From: UBA7916 sp036121365
GTDB lineage: Bacteria; Pseudomonadota; Gammaproteobacteria; Comchoanobacterales; Comchoanobacteraceae
Direction: 5' to 3'
DNA: 64,000 nt
NCBI GenBank assembly: GCA_036121365.1
Contig: JAZAFR010000007.1
Location: 186,001 to 250,000 of the forward strand
Under the pieces are notes generated by a model. It saw only the letters and a program-made list of their open reading frames with translations. It had not been told where the DNA came from and did no database searches. The translations under genes were made by a program, and so were the position numbers. Shown here one piece after another: positions 24,781 to 33,398 of the stretch (the stretch's first letter is position 1; each line of letters opens with the position of its first letter).

Positions 24781-27309
24781 ATGTTAAGGCGTTTCTGCAC
24801 ATATTTACTGTTGTTGCAGTGTTCGATCTGGACTGTTTGTGTTTACGCTGATGACCTAGATTATAATTACACTTTTATCACAGAGGCTTATCTTCGCTAT
24901 TTGTTAATGCCTGATAATCAAGTTTCAGAAGATGAGAGTTTTGTTGATTATTTGATTGCTTCTTTAGAGGATAGAACGGCCAATCAAGGAGAGTTTGATC
25001 TTTATGACTTTGAAAATTTGTATACGATGTATATGCAGTGGCAAAATGGCATCTCCGTTTATATGGGAGATATTCGGGATGTTATGTTGCAAGGTTATGT
25101 TTCAGCAAGTTTTCCTGAAGGTAGCAACTTTCTTTACGAAATTAATAGGTCCTTGATGACGGCCAGTCAAACCTCATTGGCTTCGTATGATTTAAAGCCA
25201 ACGTTTTCAAGTGGATCGTCTGACACAGTACAGGTGATTAAGTATAATCCTGCAACAGCGCTTGGCTCGATTGATGATCTGTTGGCCTCATCGCCTAATA
25301 ATCAAGTTTCTTTGGATGCAAAGAATAAAGTTTTGCAATATAATCTCAGAAGTAGGGTTAAAGGGACTGACTATGAGAGTATCTCTGATTTTTTAAATAA
25401 AATTGACTTTTCTGTATTCAGTGTCAATGGTTGTGCTAGAGATTATTTGGCCAACCAATGTATTCCTTGTCAACCTCAAGTTGATACGTCTCACTATGAT
25501 TCAGTTATGTATCAAGATATAACCAATAGTAGCTGTACCATGAGAAAAATTTATCTTGATGAGCCATGGAATGGTATGAAGTCTGTTATTGCTGCTTTGA
25601 AAGATCTTGATGCGACATTGGCCAGTGAAAAATTTAGGGCTAAGCTCCCTGATTCTTATTTAAACTCCAACAGTTTTACTGCTTATAAGAATGGTATCAG
25701 TTGTTTGATTGGAGATATTGTTTCCATCTATAATAAGAATGGTAATTGGTTTGATTTTTTTCATTGGAGTAATTTTACTAAAAATACGAGTTGCACTGAT
25801 TTGTTATCGGCTAGCGGTAGGTCAGTAGAAAGCGTTAGTGATGATGGTTTTAGTACGATGATGTATAACTATGTTTTTGATTCTAGTAATACAGCTACAA
25901 GTACGCAAAATGTGACTCTTGATTCTATTAATGTTGTTAATATTATTGATGGATATTTGCAAACTGCAACAAGTTCAAATCGTTTACAGACTGACCCGAC
26001 AAAAGGATTAATGCTGGCATTACAGAATTTATTATTTAGAATGAGAATCAGTATCCAAGGACAAGTCAGTCGATCTGTTGTGGATGTGACTTCGGGCTTG
26101 CTGTCAAGTTCATCTGATTCAAGTACTATTTTACCGGATCAAGCTTATCTGTTAGATTTTTTCATGCAGGCATATAACTCGTCTTCGTATGAATGGAGTG
26201 GCGCCTCCATAGTGGATGGGCAACAGATGAGTGCTCTCTCGAGTGGATTTTCCGAGTGTCGTTATCAAGGGTTGGGGCAAACATTGTCTTCTTCTTCTTC
26301 TTCCTCTCAAGCTTTGGATCATTTTGATCTGCAGCAAAGCGTTTTACGCGATGTTGTTGGTCAAGGAGCCATTAGCTCTCCTCTTGTTGGTTTTCAGATT
26401 CCTTTGCCAGCTCTTGTTGATGTAACTGTTGATTCCACCTCAATTTCCCCTAAAAAACAAGCTGCTTTCTTGAAATATGGTAAATTTAATTTGTCCGCAC
26501 GTTATGTGGATCAAGATACTGGTGCATATAAATATGGAGTTTTGCAGGCATCAGATAGCAAACAAGACTTTGCTAAATTTAGTCTTGCTCGACTTGTTGA
26601 TTTGGTTAGAGAAAATCAGGACGAAGTAAAAGAAATAATTGACGATAAGCTATTGAGTTATAATCGTAATATGAATAGTTTAATTGCCCAACGTATGATG
26701 ATTTCTTATGTCTATGAATATTTATCTGTTTCATCAATGTCTTCCTGGGGGGGAATGACTCAATCGGGTAATCAGATGTGTTTATTATCGCCGGTTGCGC
26801 AAATACAAGTTTCATCAACGTGGAGAAAAGACCCAGTGAATGATGAGCTTGCCAGTTTGATTAGCAATGCAGATGATTCTGGTACATCTTCGGGTGCTTC
26901 CTCTAATTTTATTCAGTACAATGATTCAATGACTACTTGGGATAGTATTGAAACATTACGAGATGAAGCTTTTCAGTTGGCTAAATCTAATTATTTACAG
27001 TACTTAGAATATAAGATTAAAGAATTGTTGTTGGTCTTCAAAGCGACTATTTTGGTTCAAGATTTGGCAAATAGCTCTTTGATACAGTCTTCCTTTCCTG
27101 CGACGTATGATTCGACTGATAAAAATGCCAAATCGTATGTGTTGGTCAATTCTCAATCTAGCTCATCTGGAACTGGCACTGTTGCCGATGATGATGGTAA
27201 TGTAGATCCTGATGCTGTGCAGGATGCATCGGGTCAGCCCTCAAGCACAGTAGATGATATGGTTAATGATGCAGCGGATTCAGGATGTTGTCCAAGTGTT
27301 GACACTTGA
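24781..27309 (+). CDS. IcmX-like exported protein 2
   Basis: An 842-residue exported protein with signal peptide (FCTYLLLLQCSIWTVCVYA, cleavage before DDLDY). The body is Ser/Asn/Asp-rich with a Cys cluster (NGCARDYLANQCIPCQP) near residue 220, and the acidic Ser-rich tail ends in CCPSVDT. Near the C-terminus the arrangement TTWDSIETLRDEAFQLAKSNYLQYLEYKIKELLLVFKATILVQ parallels the W…KEIALL…YQNY…L.L.GTL segment of the preceding gene, suggesting that the two are distant paralogues. The 27-base gap and same strand make it the last gene of the icmW unit. Weak GGG ribosome-binding site. Confidence 0.6.
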   Translation: MLRRFCTYLLLLQCSIWTVCVYADDLDYNYTFITEAYLRYLLMPDNQVSEDESFVDYLIASLEDRTANQGEFDLYDFENLYTMYMQWQNGISVYMGDIRDVMLQGYVSASFPEGSNFLYEINRSLMTASQTSLASYDLKPTFSSGSSDTVQVIKYNPATALGSIDDLLASSPNNQVSLDAKNKVLQYNLRSRVKGTDYESISDFLNKIDFSVFSVNGCARDYLANQCIPCQPQVDTSHYDSVMYQDITNSSCTMRKIYLDEPWNGMKSVIAALKDLDATLASEKFRAKLPDSYLNSNSFTAYKNGISCLIGDIVSIYNKNGNWFDFFHWSNFTKNTSCTDLLSASGRSVESVSDDGFSTMMYNYVFDSSNTATSTQNVTLDSINVVNIIDGYLQTATSSNRLQTDPTKGLMLALQNLLFRMRISIQGQVSRSVVDVTSGLLSSSSDSSTILPDQAYLLDFFMQAYNSSSYEWSGASIVDGQQMSALSSGFSECRYQGLGQTLSSSSSSSQALDHFDLQQSVLRDVVGQGAISSPLVGFQIPLPALVDVTVDSTSISPKKQAAFLKYGKFNLSARYVDQDTGAYKYGVLQASDSKQDFAKFSLARLVDLVRENQDEVKEIIDDKLLSYNRNMNSLIAQRMMISYVYEYLSVSSMSSWGGMTQSGNQMCLLSPVAQIQVSSTWRKDPVNDELASLISNADDSGTSSGASSNFIQYNDSMTTWDSIETLRDEAFQLAKSNYLQYLEYKIKELLLVFKATILVQDLANSSLIQSSFPATYDSTDKNAKSYVLVNSQSSSSGTGTVADDDGNVDPDAVQDASGQPSSTVDDMVNDAADSGCCPSVDT

Positions 27310-27362
27310 TTTCTTATTGTTAATGTTTTGGTTGTGGAGTGCCCCTTTTTTGTGATTGAGTT

Positions 27363-28346
27363 TTAATTTTGCATGGCTTCTTTTAGCTTTTTTGTGGATG
27401 TTCTTCCTCTAGCGGTTCTTTGAATAAAGCCCTGTTGTAATAAATAGGGCTCAAGGATGTCTTCTATTGTAGATTTTTCTTCTCCCATGGCACTGGCGAT
27501 GGCATCTAGTCCCACTGGTCCATGATCGAATTGATGAATAATGGTGTCTATATATTTCCTGTCCAAATGATCGAAGCCATTGCTATCAATGTCCATTAAA
27601 GATAGTGCTTCGGTTATGATGTTTTTTTGTATGTGGTTTTGATTGTTTGCCTGCGCATAATCTCTAATTCGTCGTAGTAAACGGTTGGCCAGTCGAGGAG
27701 TTCCCCGGGCGCGGTTTGCCAATAAATTTGCTGCATCTTGATCGATGGAGACTCCTAGTATGTTTGCTGAGCGTTTGATGATGGTGGTTAAATCATTGAT
27801 GGGGTAATATTCTAGTCTTTGAATAATTCCAAATCTATCTCTGAGAGGGGATGTGAGAGTGCCTGCACGTGTTGTTGCACCCACTAACGTGAACTTAGGT
27901 AAATCAATCTTGATTGATCTTGCGCTGGGGCCTTCTCCGATGAGTATGTCTATTTGGTAATCTTCCATGGCTGGGTAAAGTATTTCTTCAATGTTAGGGG
28001 CCAGTCTATGTATTTCATCAATAAAGAGTATGTCGTTGGTTTCTAGATTAGTTAGAATGGCAGCTAAATCTCCTGCTTTTGTTAAGATAGGTCCTGAAGT
28101 TTGTTTGATATGGCTGATCATTTCATTGGCAATGATTTGAGCCAATGTTGTTTTTCCAAGACCTGGAGGGCCAAATAATAACACATGGTCGAGGCTTTCT
28201 TTTCTCTTTTTTGCAGCTTCGATGTATATTTTAAGAGGATCTATGACCTTTTTTTGTCCAATATAATCGGAAAATAATTTCGGACGAAGTTGTGTTTGAT
28301 TGGTGTCTTCTTCAGAGCTCGTGTGTTTTAAAGTTCTTTCAATCAT
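27363..28346 (-). CDS. ruvB: Holliday junction branch-migration ATPase RuvB
   Basis: Hexameric AAA+ motor of the RuvAB complex. It has Walker A GPPGLGKTTLA, Walker B ILFIDEIHRL, sensor 1 LVGATTRAG, the arginine finger segment LRDRFG and the winged-helix C-terminus (HQFDHGPVGLDAIA, GFIQRTARGR). 327 residues; E. coli 336. It is detached from ruvCA: the icmW cluster and four other genes lie between, and the strand is reversed. A 74-residue charged protein is encoded upstream in the same orientation. Confidence 0.97.
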   Translation of the reverse strand: MIERTLKHTSSEEDTNQTQLRPKLFSDYIGQKKVIDPLKIYIEAAKKRKESLDHVLLFGPPGLGKTTLAQIIANEMISHIKQTSGPILTKAGDLAAILTNLETNDILFIDEIHRLAPNIEEILYPAMEDYQIDILIGEGPSARSIKIDLPKFTLVGATTRAGTLTSPLRDRFGIIQRLEYYPINDLTTIIKRSANILGVSIDQDAANLLANRARGTPRLANRLLRRIRDYAQANNQNHIQKNIITEALSLMDIDSNGFDHLDRKYIDTIIHQFDHGPVGLDAIASAMGEEKSTIEDILEPYLLQQGFIQRTARGRTSTKKLKEAMQN

Positions 28347-28388
28347 GAGAGATCCTGGCTTGTTGTTTGATTTGGATTGGCAAATATA

Positions 28389-28613
28389 CTAGTGGATATC
28401 ATCTTGGTCAAGCCATGTTTTCTTTTTTCTTTTTTTTGATTCTTTGTGATCACGTTTATTTTGTATGTCTTGATGTTTGAGGATTTCTTTTTTTTGAGAT
28501 GGAGATGGTGGGTGGCTTTTGTCCCATTGGTCTAAGATTATTTGAAGTGGGCTTTGATAAGATTTTTGTTGGTTTTTCCACAGTTTAAAGAGTCTTTGTA
28601 TGCTCTGTAACAT
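28389..28613 (-). CDS. small highly charged hypothetical protein
   Basis: A 74-residue protein: an N-terminal helix (IQRLFKLWKNQQKSYQSPLQIILDQWDK), then a strongly basic Lys/Arg/Glu tail with KKRKKKTWLDQDD. GGAG 9 bases before the ATG supports translation. No family recognised; the composition suggests nucleic-acid or ribosome binding, but this is a guess. It lies 42 bases upstream of ruvB on the same strand and probably shares its message. Confidence 0.6.
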   Translation of the reverse strand: MLQSIQRLFKLWKNQQKSYQSPLQIILDQWDKSHPPSPSQKKEILKHQDIQNKRDHKESKKRKKKTWLDQDDIH

Positions 28614-28702
28614 AGATTTTATCTCCGTATTGTGATATTATTTTCAGTATACCGCTTTTTTTTTCTATAATAAAGTACAGACATGAGAGATTGAATATTC
28701 AT

Positions 28703-31700
28703 ATGCGTTTGGGGTTTGGTTTAGAGCATAATTTATTACTTACAAAATCTGGATTACAGCAGGTAGACAGTGTTTTTTTTGATTATGTGAAATGTAAAGC
28801 ACCTGATGTTCATACCCTTCTTACATCTTTTCGTCAAAACCCACAGTTGTTTTCTGAACAGGAGTATGGAGATTTAATCTTGTTGGCTTCTCCAATTATA
28901 GAGGCTTTTATATTAAAATTGTTTTTTTTAGAGGTCGCTGATTTTCCAAAAGCTGTCAATGTGGAAGATTGTTTGAGATTTCGTGATGTTTTCGTGCTAG
29001 AAAACCCCTTAAAGGATAGAGAAAATAGTGCTGCCCATTTGACATTTGAAGCGTTGACGACTTGGTTAGAGCGATGTTTGGGCATGCCAATTGATGATTT
29101 TTCAGAGCAGCGGTTTATGGCATTTGGCTTGGATTGTGTTGATCAATCTAAGACTGATGCCGTGTATAGATTGAAGCAGTGGTGTTTTTTGTGTCAAAAT
29201 TCTGAATTGTATCAGTCTAAGTTTTCGCATTGGTATGTTTTGTGGAAGCCTAAAAGAATAGACGATTTGATGGTGAAGATAACTTCTGGTAAGGAAGAAA
29301 ATCATTTTTTTTCACCATCGGTTTCTCCCAACTATCGTGATGACTTTTCCTTGATTCCTTCGTATTGGCCTGAAGAAAAATCAATGCTGCATGTTGATTA
29401 TTGTCATTACTGTCATGATCGTGAAGTTGATTATTGTCGTAGTGGGTTTTTTAAGAAAAAAAAAGATCCTTCGCAAGGGTTTAAAATTGGAAAGACTGGC
29501 TTGCCACTTTCTGGATGTCCTGTGGATGAAAAGATTTCACAGATGCATTGGTTGAAACATAAAAAATTTCATTTGGGTGCTTTGGTTGCTTGCATGATTG
29601 ATAATCCTTTTTGTGCTGTGACAGGGCACCGTATCTGTAACGACTGCATGCAATCTTGTATTTTTCAAAAGCAAGAACCGGTTGATACACCTCAGATTGA
29701 GTCAAGAGTATTGATGGATGTCCTATCATTGCCCTGGGGGGTTGAAATTTATGATTTGTTATTGAAATGGAATCCTTTGCGTCCAGATGAGTATTGCCCA
29801 GTTGCAACTGGAGATAAATCTGTTTTGGTAATGGGGTTGGGGCCTGCCGGTTTTAGTATGATCCATCATTTGTGGATGCGGGGATGTCGTGTGACAGGAA
29901 TGGATGGCGCACATTTAAAAGATTGGCCGTTTGGTGATGTTTCTAAGCCGGTGAAGCATTTTTCAGACATTTGTCTTGATTTGAGTCGACGTCCACGCTT
30001 GGGTTTTGGTGGTGTTTGTGAATATGGCATTACCTCCAGATGGAATAAAAACTTATTGAATATCGTTTATTTGAGTTTACTTCGACGATCACATGTTGAT
30101 TTAATTGGCGATTGTCGATTTGGAGGGACAATTGGCGTTGAAGATGCTTGGCGCTGGGGTTTTGATCATTTGGTTTTGGCTTTGGGTGCGGGTCTGCCTT
30201 CTGCTCTGAATATTCCCAATGGTCTTGCTGAAGGAATGGTGCAGGCCAGTGACTTTTTGATGAGTTTGCATGAGATCGGTGCTCAAAATAATCAAGGTCT
30301 AGTCATGCTTTCAATGCAGTTGCCCTGTTTGGTGATTGGTGCTGGGTTGACTGCTGTTGATGCTGCTACTGAGGCACAGGCGTATTATTTGCAAATGGTT
30401 CAGATGGTGTATTTACGTTTTAGCAAATTACTTGATATGATGGGAGAGCAACGTTTGCGTGCGTGTTTTTCAGACAAAGAGTATGTGAAGCTGTCTGAGT
30501 GGTCAGCGCATGGACAGGCTTGTTTGGATTTGAAAAATGAGGCATTGAGGAAAAATTTGACGCCTTGTTTTCGTCATTTGTTGCAAGCGTGGGGTGGGGT
30601 GAATATTGTGTATCGAGGCAGTTTAGAGCAAGCCCAGGCCTATAAAAATAATCATTATGAACTACAAGAAGCACTTGATACGGGTATTGGTTTTTTTGCT
30701 CAAACAGAAGTGTCTGCTGTAACCATTAATGCTTCAGGGACTGTTTCGGGTCTGGATTGTTTGCAACCTCATGTGTGTGATTGGTCTTATTTTAAGGTTT
30801 TTCGAGTGGAAAAGATGGGCAATCAATATACCTGTTTTATGGAGTCTGTTTTTGCTGATTTGAAGGCTGGATTGGTGGTTTCTATTTCTACTAGAGATGA
30901 CTTTTCTGATGACTTGGGACGATGGCTGATTGTTGAAGTGCGCAATAATGCCATTGTTATTCGTTCTTGGCATTGTTCAACGTTGCCACTACAAGAGCAC
31001 CTGAATCAGCATATGGATTTTTTTGCTGGTTTGCCTAAACGTCCATTGAATTTGGCCGCAAAGCAAGTTTTAGTGGCCACAGGATCTATGCCAAATACTG
31101 CTTATGAATATGAACACAAAGGACATTTTAAGCGCAAAGATGGATTTTATGAGATGTATGATGTTTGTGCAGATGGCCTGACGTTGAAAGACGCATCCTC
31201 TCATCCTCACTCTGGATTCTTTTTAAGTTATGCCAATGGCAATAGACGTGTTTCTGTTGTGGGTGATTTGCATCCCCAATTTCATGGCAGTGTGGTGAAG
31301 GCATTGGCCAGTAGTCAGCATGCTGTTGTGGATTTGATGCAGCATTTATCATCGCTTCCAAAGCGTAATGGTGCTCAGAAAAATGATGATGTTGGTCGTT
31401 TGCATTCAGATATGCGAATTTCTGTTTTGGAAAGTAGGCCATTAATGGAGGGGTGGCATTTATTGAAACTGCATGCGCCATGGATTTGTTTGCAGTCAAA
31501 AGCTGGTCATATGTTTCGATTGCAGGCACCGTATGAAGGCAAGTGCTCTAATTTTGGCTATGAGTCTGTGTCTTTGCAGCCTTATGAAATTGATCATATC
31601 GGACATACGCTTACGTTTGTGTTTCAGAAGAATTCTGTGGCATCAAAGCGTTTGTCTTTGGTGTCGATGGGGCAGTCTATATCTTGTATGGGGCCCACAG

Positions 31701-32287
31701 GAGTGAACTTATCTTCACGACATTTATCACATCGAGTTTTGTTGCTTAGCGATGATCAACGTTTGCCCAGTGCGTTGCTTTATCGAAAGCATTTTCAAAT
31801 GTCTTCAGAAGGTGTTGATTTTTATGTTGCCCAATCTGAACAAGCAAAAAGATTATTGGATTGCTTGAATCCTGACGGTTGCTTTGAATGGCTTGAGGAA
31901 AGTCATGAAAAAAATCTTATTTTACGCTTGAGTCAGTATGGTTCCATTTTTCTGCATGGTCAATTTAACTTTGTTAGAAAATATCATGCATTGTTCAGTG
32001 AGCATTTTCGTCAATATACAGGAAATATTCCTAAAATGGTTGGCTTTGTTGGTGGTGATATGCAGTGTATGCTTAAAGGGATTTGTGCTCAATGTTTACA
32101 ATGGCAAGTTGACCCTCAAACTAAAGAGCGTACAAAAGCGGTGTATGCTTGTTCTTGGCAAGATCAGCCTTTAGAAATTGTTGATCTATCTCATGCAGAC
32201 AGTCGTAATAACCGCTGTTTGGCTTTGAGTCATTTGAATGGGCAATGGGAAAAAACTTTTCAAGATTTGTCTCAGTCTGGCTTGTAA
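28703..32287 (+). CDS. large FAD/iron-sulfur pyridine-nucleotide oxidoreductase
   Basis: A 1194-residue multidomain electron-transfer protein. An N-terminal ~220-residue helical domain is followed by a GltD/dihydropyrimidine-dehydrogenase-like cysteine region (DYCHYCHDREVDYC, LSGCPVDEKISQMHWL, CNDCMQSC) for [4Fe-4S] clusters. A two-dinucleotide-fold flavoprotein follows (FAD: VLVMGLGPAGFSMIHHL; NADPH: CLVIGAGLTAVDAATEA; second FAD segment VVGDLHPQF). The last 250 residues resemble PyrK-type electron-transfer subunits with a [2Fe-2S] motif C-x5-C-x2-C…C (CMLKGICAQC … YACSW). Similar giant proteins occur in intracellular proteobacteria; the electron acceptor is unknown. ATG 28703 chosen; TTG 28691 possible. 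Stands alone upstream of ssrA. Confidence 0.82.
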   Translation: MRLGFGLEHNLLLTKSGLQQVDSVFFDYVKCKAPDVHTLLTSFRQNPQLFSEQEYGDLILLASPIIEAFILKLFFLEVADFPKAVNVEDCLRFRDVFVLENPLKDRENSAAHLTFEALTTWLERCLGMPIDDFSEQRFMAFGLDCVDQSKTDAVYRLKQWCFLCQNSELYQSKFSHWYVLWKPKRIDDLMVKITSGKEENHFFSPSVSPNYRDDFSLIPSYWPEEKSMLHVDYCHYCHDREVDYCRSGFFKKKKDPSQGFKIGKTGLPLSGCPVDEKISQMHWLKHKKFHLGALVACMIDNPFCAVTGHRICNDCMQSCIFQKQEPVDTPQIESRVLMDVLSLPWGVEIYDLLLKWNPLRPDEYCPVATGDKSVLVMGLGPAGFSMIHHLWMRGCRVTGMDGAHLKDWPFGDVSKPVKHFSDICLDLSRRPRLGFGGVCEYGITSRWNKNLLNIVYLSLLRRSHVDLIGDCRFGGTIGVEDAWRWGFDHLVLALGAGLPSALNIPNGLAEGMVQASDFLMSLHEIGAQNNQGLVMLSMQLPCLVIGAGLTAVDAATEAQAYYLQMVQMVYLRFSKLLDMMGEQRLRACFSDKEYVKLSEWSAHGQACLDLKNEALRKNLTPCFRHLLQAWGGVNIVYRGSLEQAQAYKNNHYELQEALDTGIGFFAQTEVSAVTINASGTVSGLDCLQPHVCDWSYFKVFRVEKMGNQYTCFMESVFADLKAGLVVSISTRDDFSDDLGRWLIVEVRNNAIVIRSWHCSTLPLQEHLNQHMDFFAGLPKRPLNLAAKQVLVATGSMPNTAYEYEHKGHFKRKDGFYEMYDVCADGLTLKDASSHPHSGFFLSYANGNRRVSVVGDLHPQFHGSVVKALASSQHAVVDLMQHLSSLPKRNGAQKNDDVGRLHSDMRISVLESRPLMEGWHLLKLHAPWICLQSKAGHMFRLQAPYEGKCSNFGYESVSLQPYEIDHIGHTLTFVFQKNSVASKRLSLVSMGQSISCMGPTGVNLSSRHLSHRVLLLSDDQRLPSALLYRKHFQMSSEGVDFYVAQSEQAKRLLDCLNPDGCFEWLEESHEKNLILRLSQYGSIFLHGQFNFVRKYHALFSEHFRQYTGNIPKMVGFVGGDMQCMLKGICAQCLQWQVDPQTKERTKAVYACSWQDQPLEIVDLSHADSRNNRCLALSHLNGQWEKTFQDLSQSGL

Positions 32288-32469
32288 CTTTGATTTGATC
32301 TGTCATGGTAAAGGCATTTTGTTGCAGGCTGTCTTGTATTTGATTTCGTGATGTATTGAATATAAGAATATGCTTGGAGTCTATATTGCTTATTTTTCAT
32401 TTGGGATATAATAGTAGTGGGGGATATTGCGATGCTATGGACTGTCTTTATTTTTGGTTTGTTTTGTAG

Positions 32470-32475
32470 TACAAT
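32470..32475 (+). promoter_or_regulatory. predicted -10 of ssrA promoter
   Basis: TACAAT ends 8 bases before the first base of the tmRNA (32484). At 17-base spacing the -35 is only TTTATT (32447–32452). Another TATAAT at 32406–32411 may serve an upstream promoter. Confidence 0.45.
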
Positions 32476-32483
32476 ACGAATAT

Positions 32484-32875
32484 GGGGGCGCTTTTGGTTT
32501 TGACGTGATTGACGAAGCCGGATGTGCATGTCGGGCAGTCTGGTAAGCCCGTTATCAACTAAGAACTAAATATAACTGCAAATTTAATACGCAGAAGACT
32601 CGCAGCTTTAGCACCAGCTAACTGTGAGTTCGATTGTCAAGAAGCAATAGCTGCTTAACAATTCCGTGGCCTATTTGTGCTTGTGCGAATAACGCCGCGG
32701 TCATTGACACAGGATCGCTACGATCGATGTGCTCAAGTCATTGTAGTTAAATTTATTTGAGCAACTGTCACAAGGTTGTGCCCGTCTGGTCTGTGACAGT
32801 ATTTTGACGAGGCTAAGCATGTAGTACCTGATGGACTAGCATGAGCGGACGCGGGTTCGAATCCCGCCGCCTCCA
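32484..32875 (+). ncRNA. ssrA: transfer-messenger RNA (tmRNA)
   Basis: Rescues stalled ribosomes with SmpB. The 5' end GGGGGCG pairs with CGCCTCC before the discriminator A at 32875. The T-arm is GCGGGTTCGAATCCCGC, and the 3' part contains GCTAAGCATGTAGTACC as in other tmRNAs. The resume codon is GCA 32578–32580, preceded by ATAACT (E. coli ATAGTC). From it the tag frame runs 26 codons, beginning ANLIRRRL and ending DCQEAIAA, to TAA 32656–32658. The C-terminal EAIAA resembles the Legionella tag, but the tag is about twice as long as usual and reads through a strong hairpin (ACTCGCAG … CTGTGAGT). Bases after the discriminator are TTTTT, so CCA is not encoded and must be added enzymatically. 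The acceptor helix plus T-run may also terminate transcription. Confidence 0.93.
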
Positions 32876-33013
32876 TTTTTCAAATGGTACGCTGTGTATT
32901 GGTCAGTGTTTCTTTAATAAAACAGTAAAAATTATTAAAAAAGTATTAAAAATTCATGACATTCATTATAAAATAGTCTATATTTGAATTGTTTTTATAT
33001 AAAAAGGAGTGTT

Positions 33014-33328
33014 ATGAAACTGTCACATATTGTTACTGTCGTTGTTGTTGTATTGTTGATTTTCTTGTTTGGTTTTCGTACTGGATCAGACTCAGATGAT
33101 GGGTCAATTGCTTCAGTTGCTAAGCAAATGACTACAGAGGTCGGAAAAGATGCCGATGCTGTTCAATCAGCTATCGCTGGATCTACAGACCAAGATGCTG
33201 CTCCTGCTGCTGCTTCTACAGCACCTGCCGCACCTGCTGCTCCTGCTGCTGATTCTACAGCACCTGCTGCACCTGCTGCACCTGCTGCTCAAGTAGATCA
33301 AGCTCAAGCAACGCCTTCTGCAGGTTAG
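33014..33328 (+). CDS. small membrane-anchored Ala/Pro-rich protein
   Basis: A 104-residue protein: a single N-terminal membrane segment (IVTVVVVVLLIFLFGF), a short acidic linker (TGSDSDDGS) and a C-terminal Ala/Pro repeat (STAPAAPAAPAA twice). AAGGAG five bases before the ATG and a strong terminator behind it show a real single-gene unit. The tail could span periplasm or peptidoglycan, or simply be a linker; no family recognised. The repeated APAAPAAPAA codons are near-identical, so copy number may vary between strains. Confidence 0.7.
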   Translation: MKLSHIVTVVVVVLLIFLFGFRTGSDSDDGSIASVAKQMTTEVGKDADAVQSAIAGSTDQDAAPAAASTAPAAPAAPAADSTAPAAPAAPAAQVDQAQATPSAG

Positions 33329-33353
33329 TAAGATACGCAATGTCGAATTTTTG

Positions 33354-33384
33354 GAGCCTTCATGACGAAGGCTCTTTCTTTTTT
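33354..33384 (+). terminator. rho-independent terminator
   Basis: An 8-bp stem GAGCCTTC / GAAGGCTC with a 5-base loop (33354–33374), then TTTCTTTTTT. Ends the unit of the Ala/Pro-rich protein; also lies just beyond the 3' end of the Nudix gene on the other strand. Confidence 0.85.
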
Positions 33385-33398
33385 ATGTCTCTGATGGT

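Noticed and set aside
32575..32625. Alternative short tmRNA tag ending at TAA in the hairpin loop
   Set aside because: That frame would need a resume codon other than GCA, without the conserved upstream ATA, and would end in polar residues unlike degradation tags.
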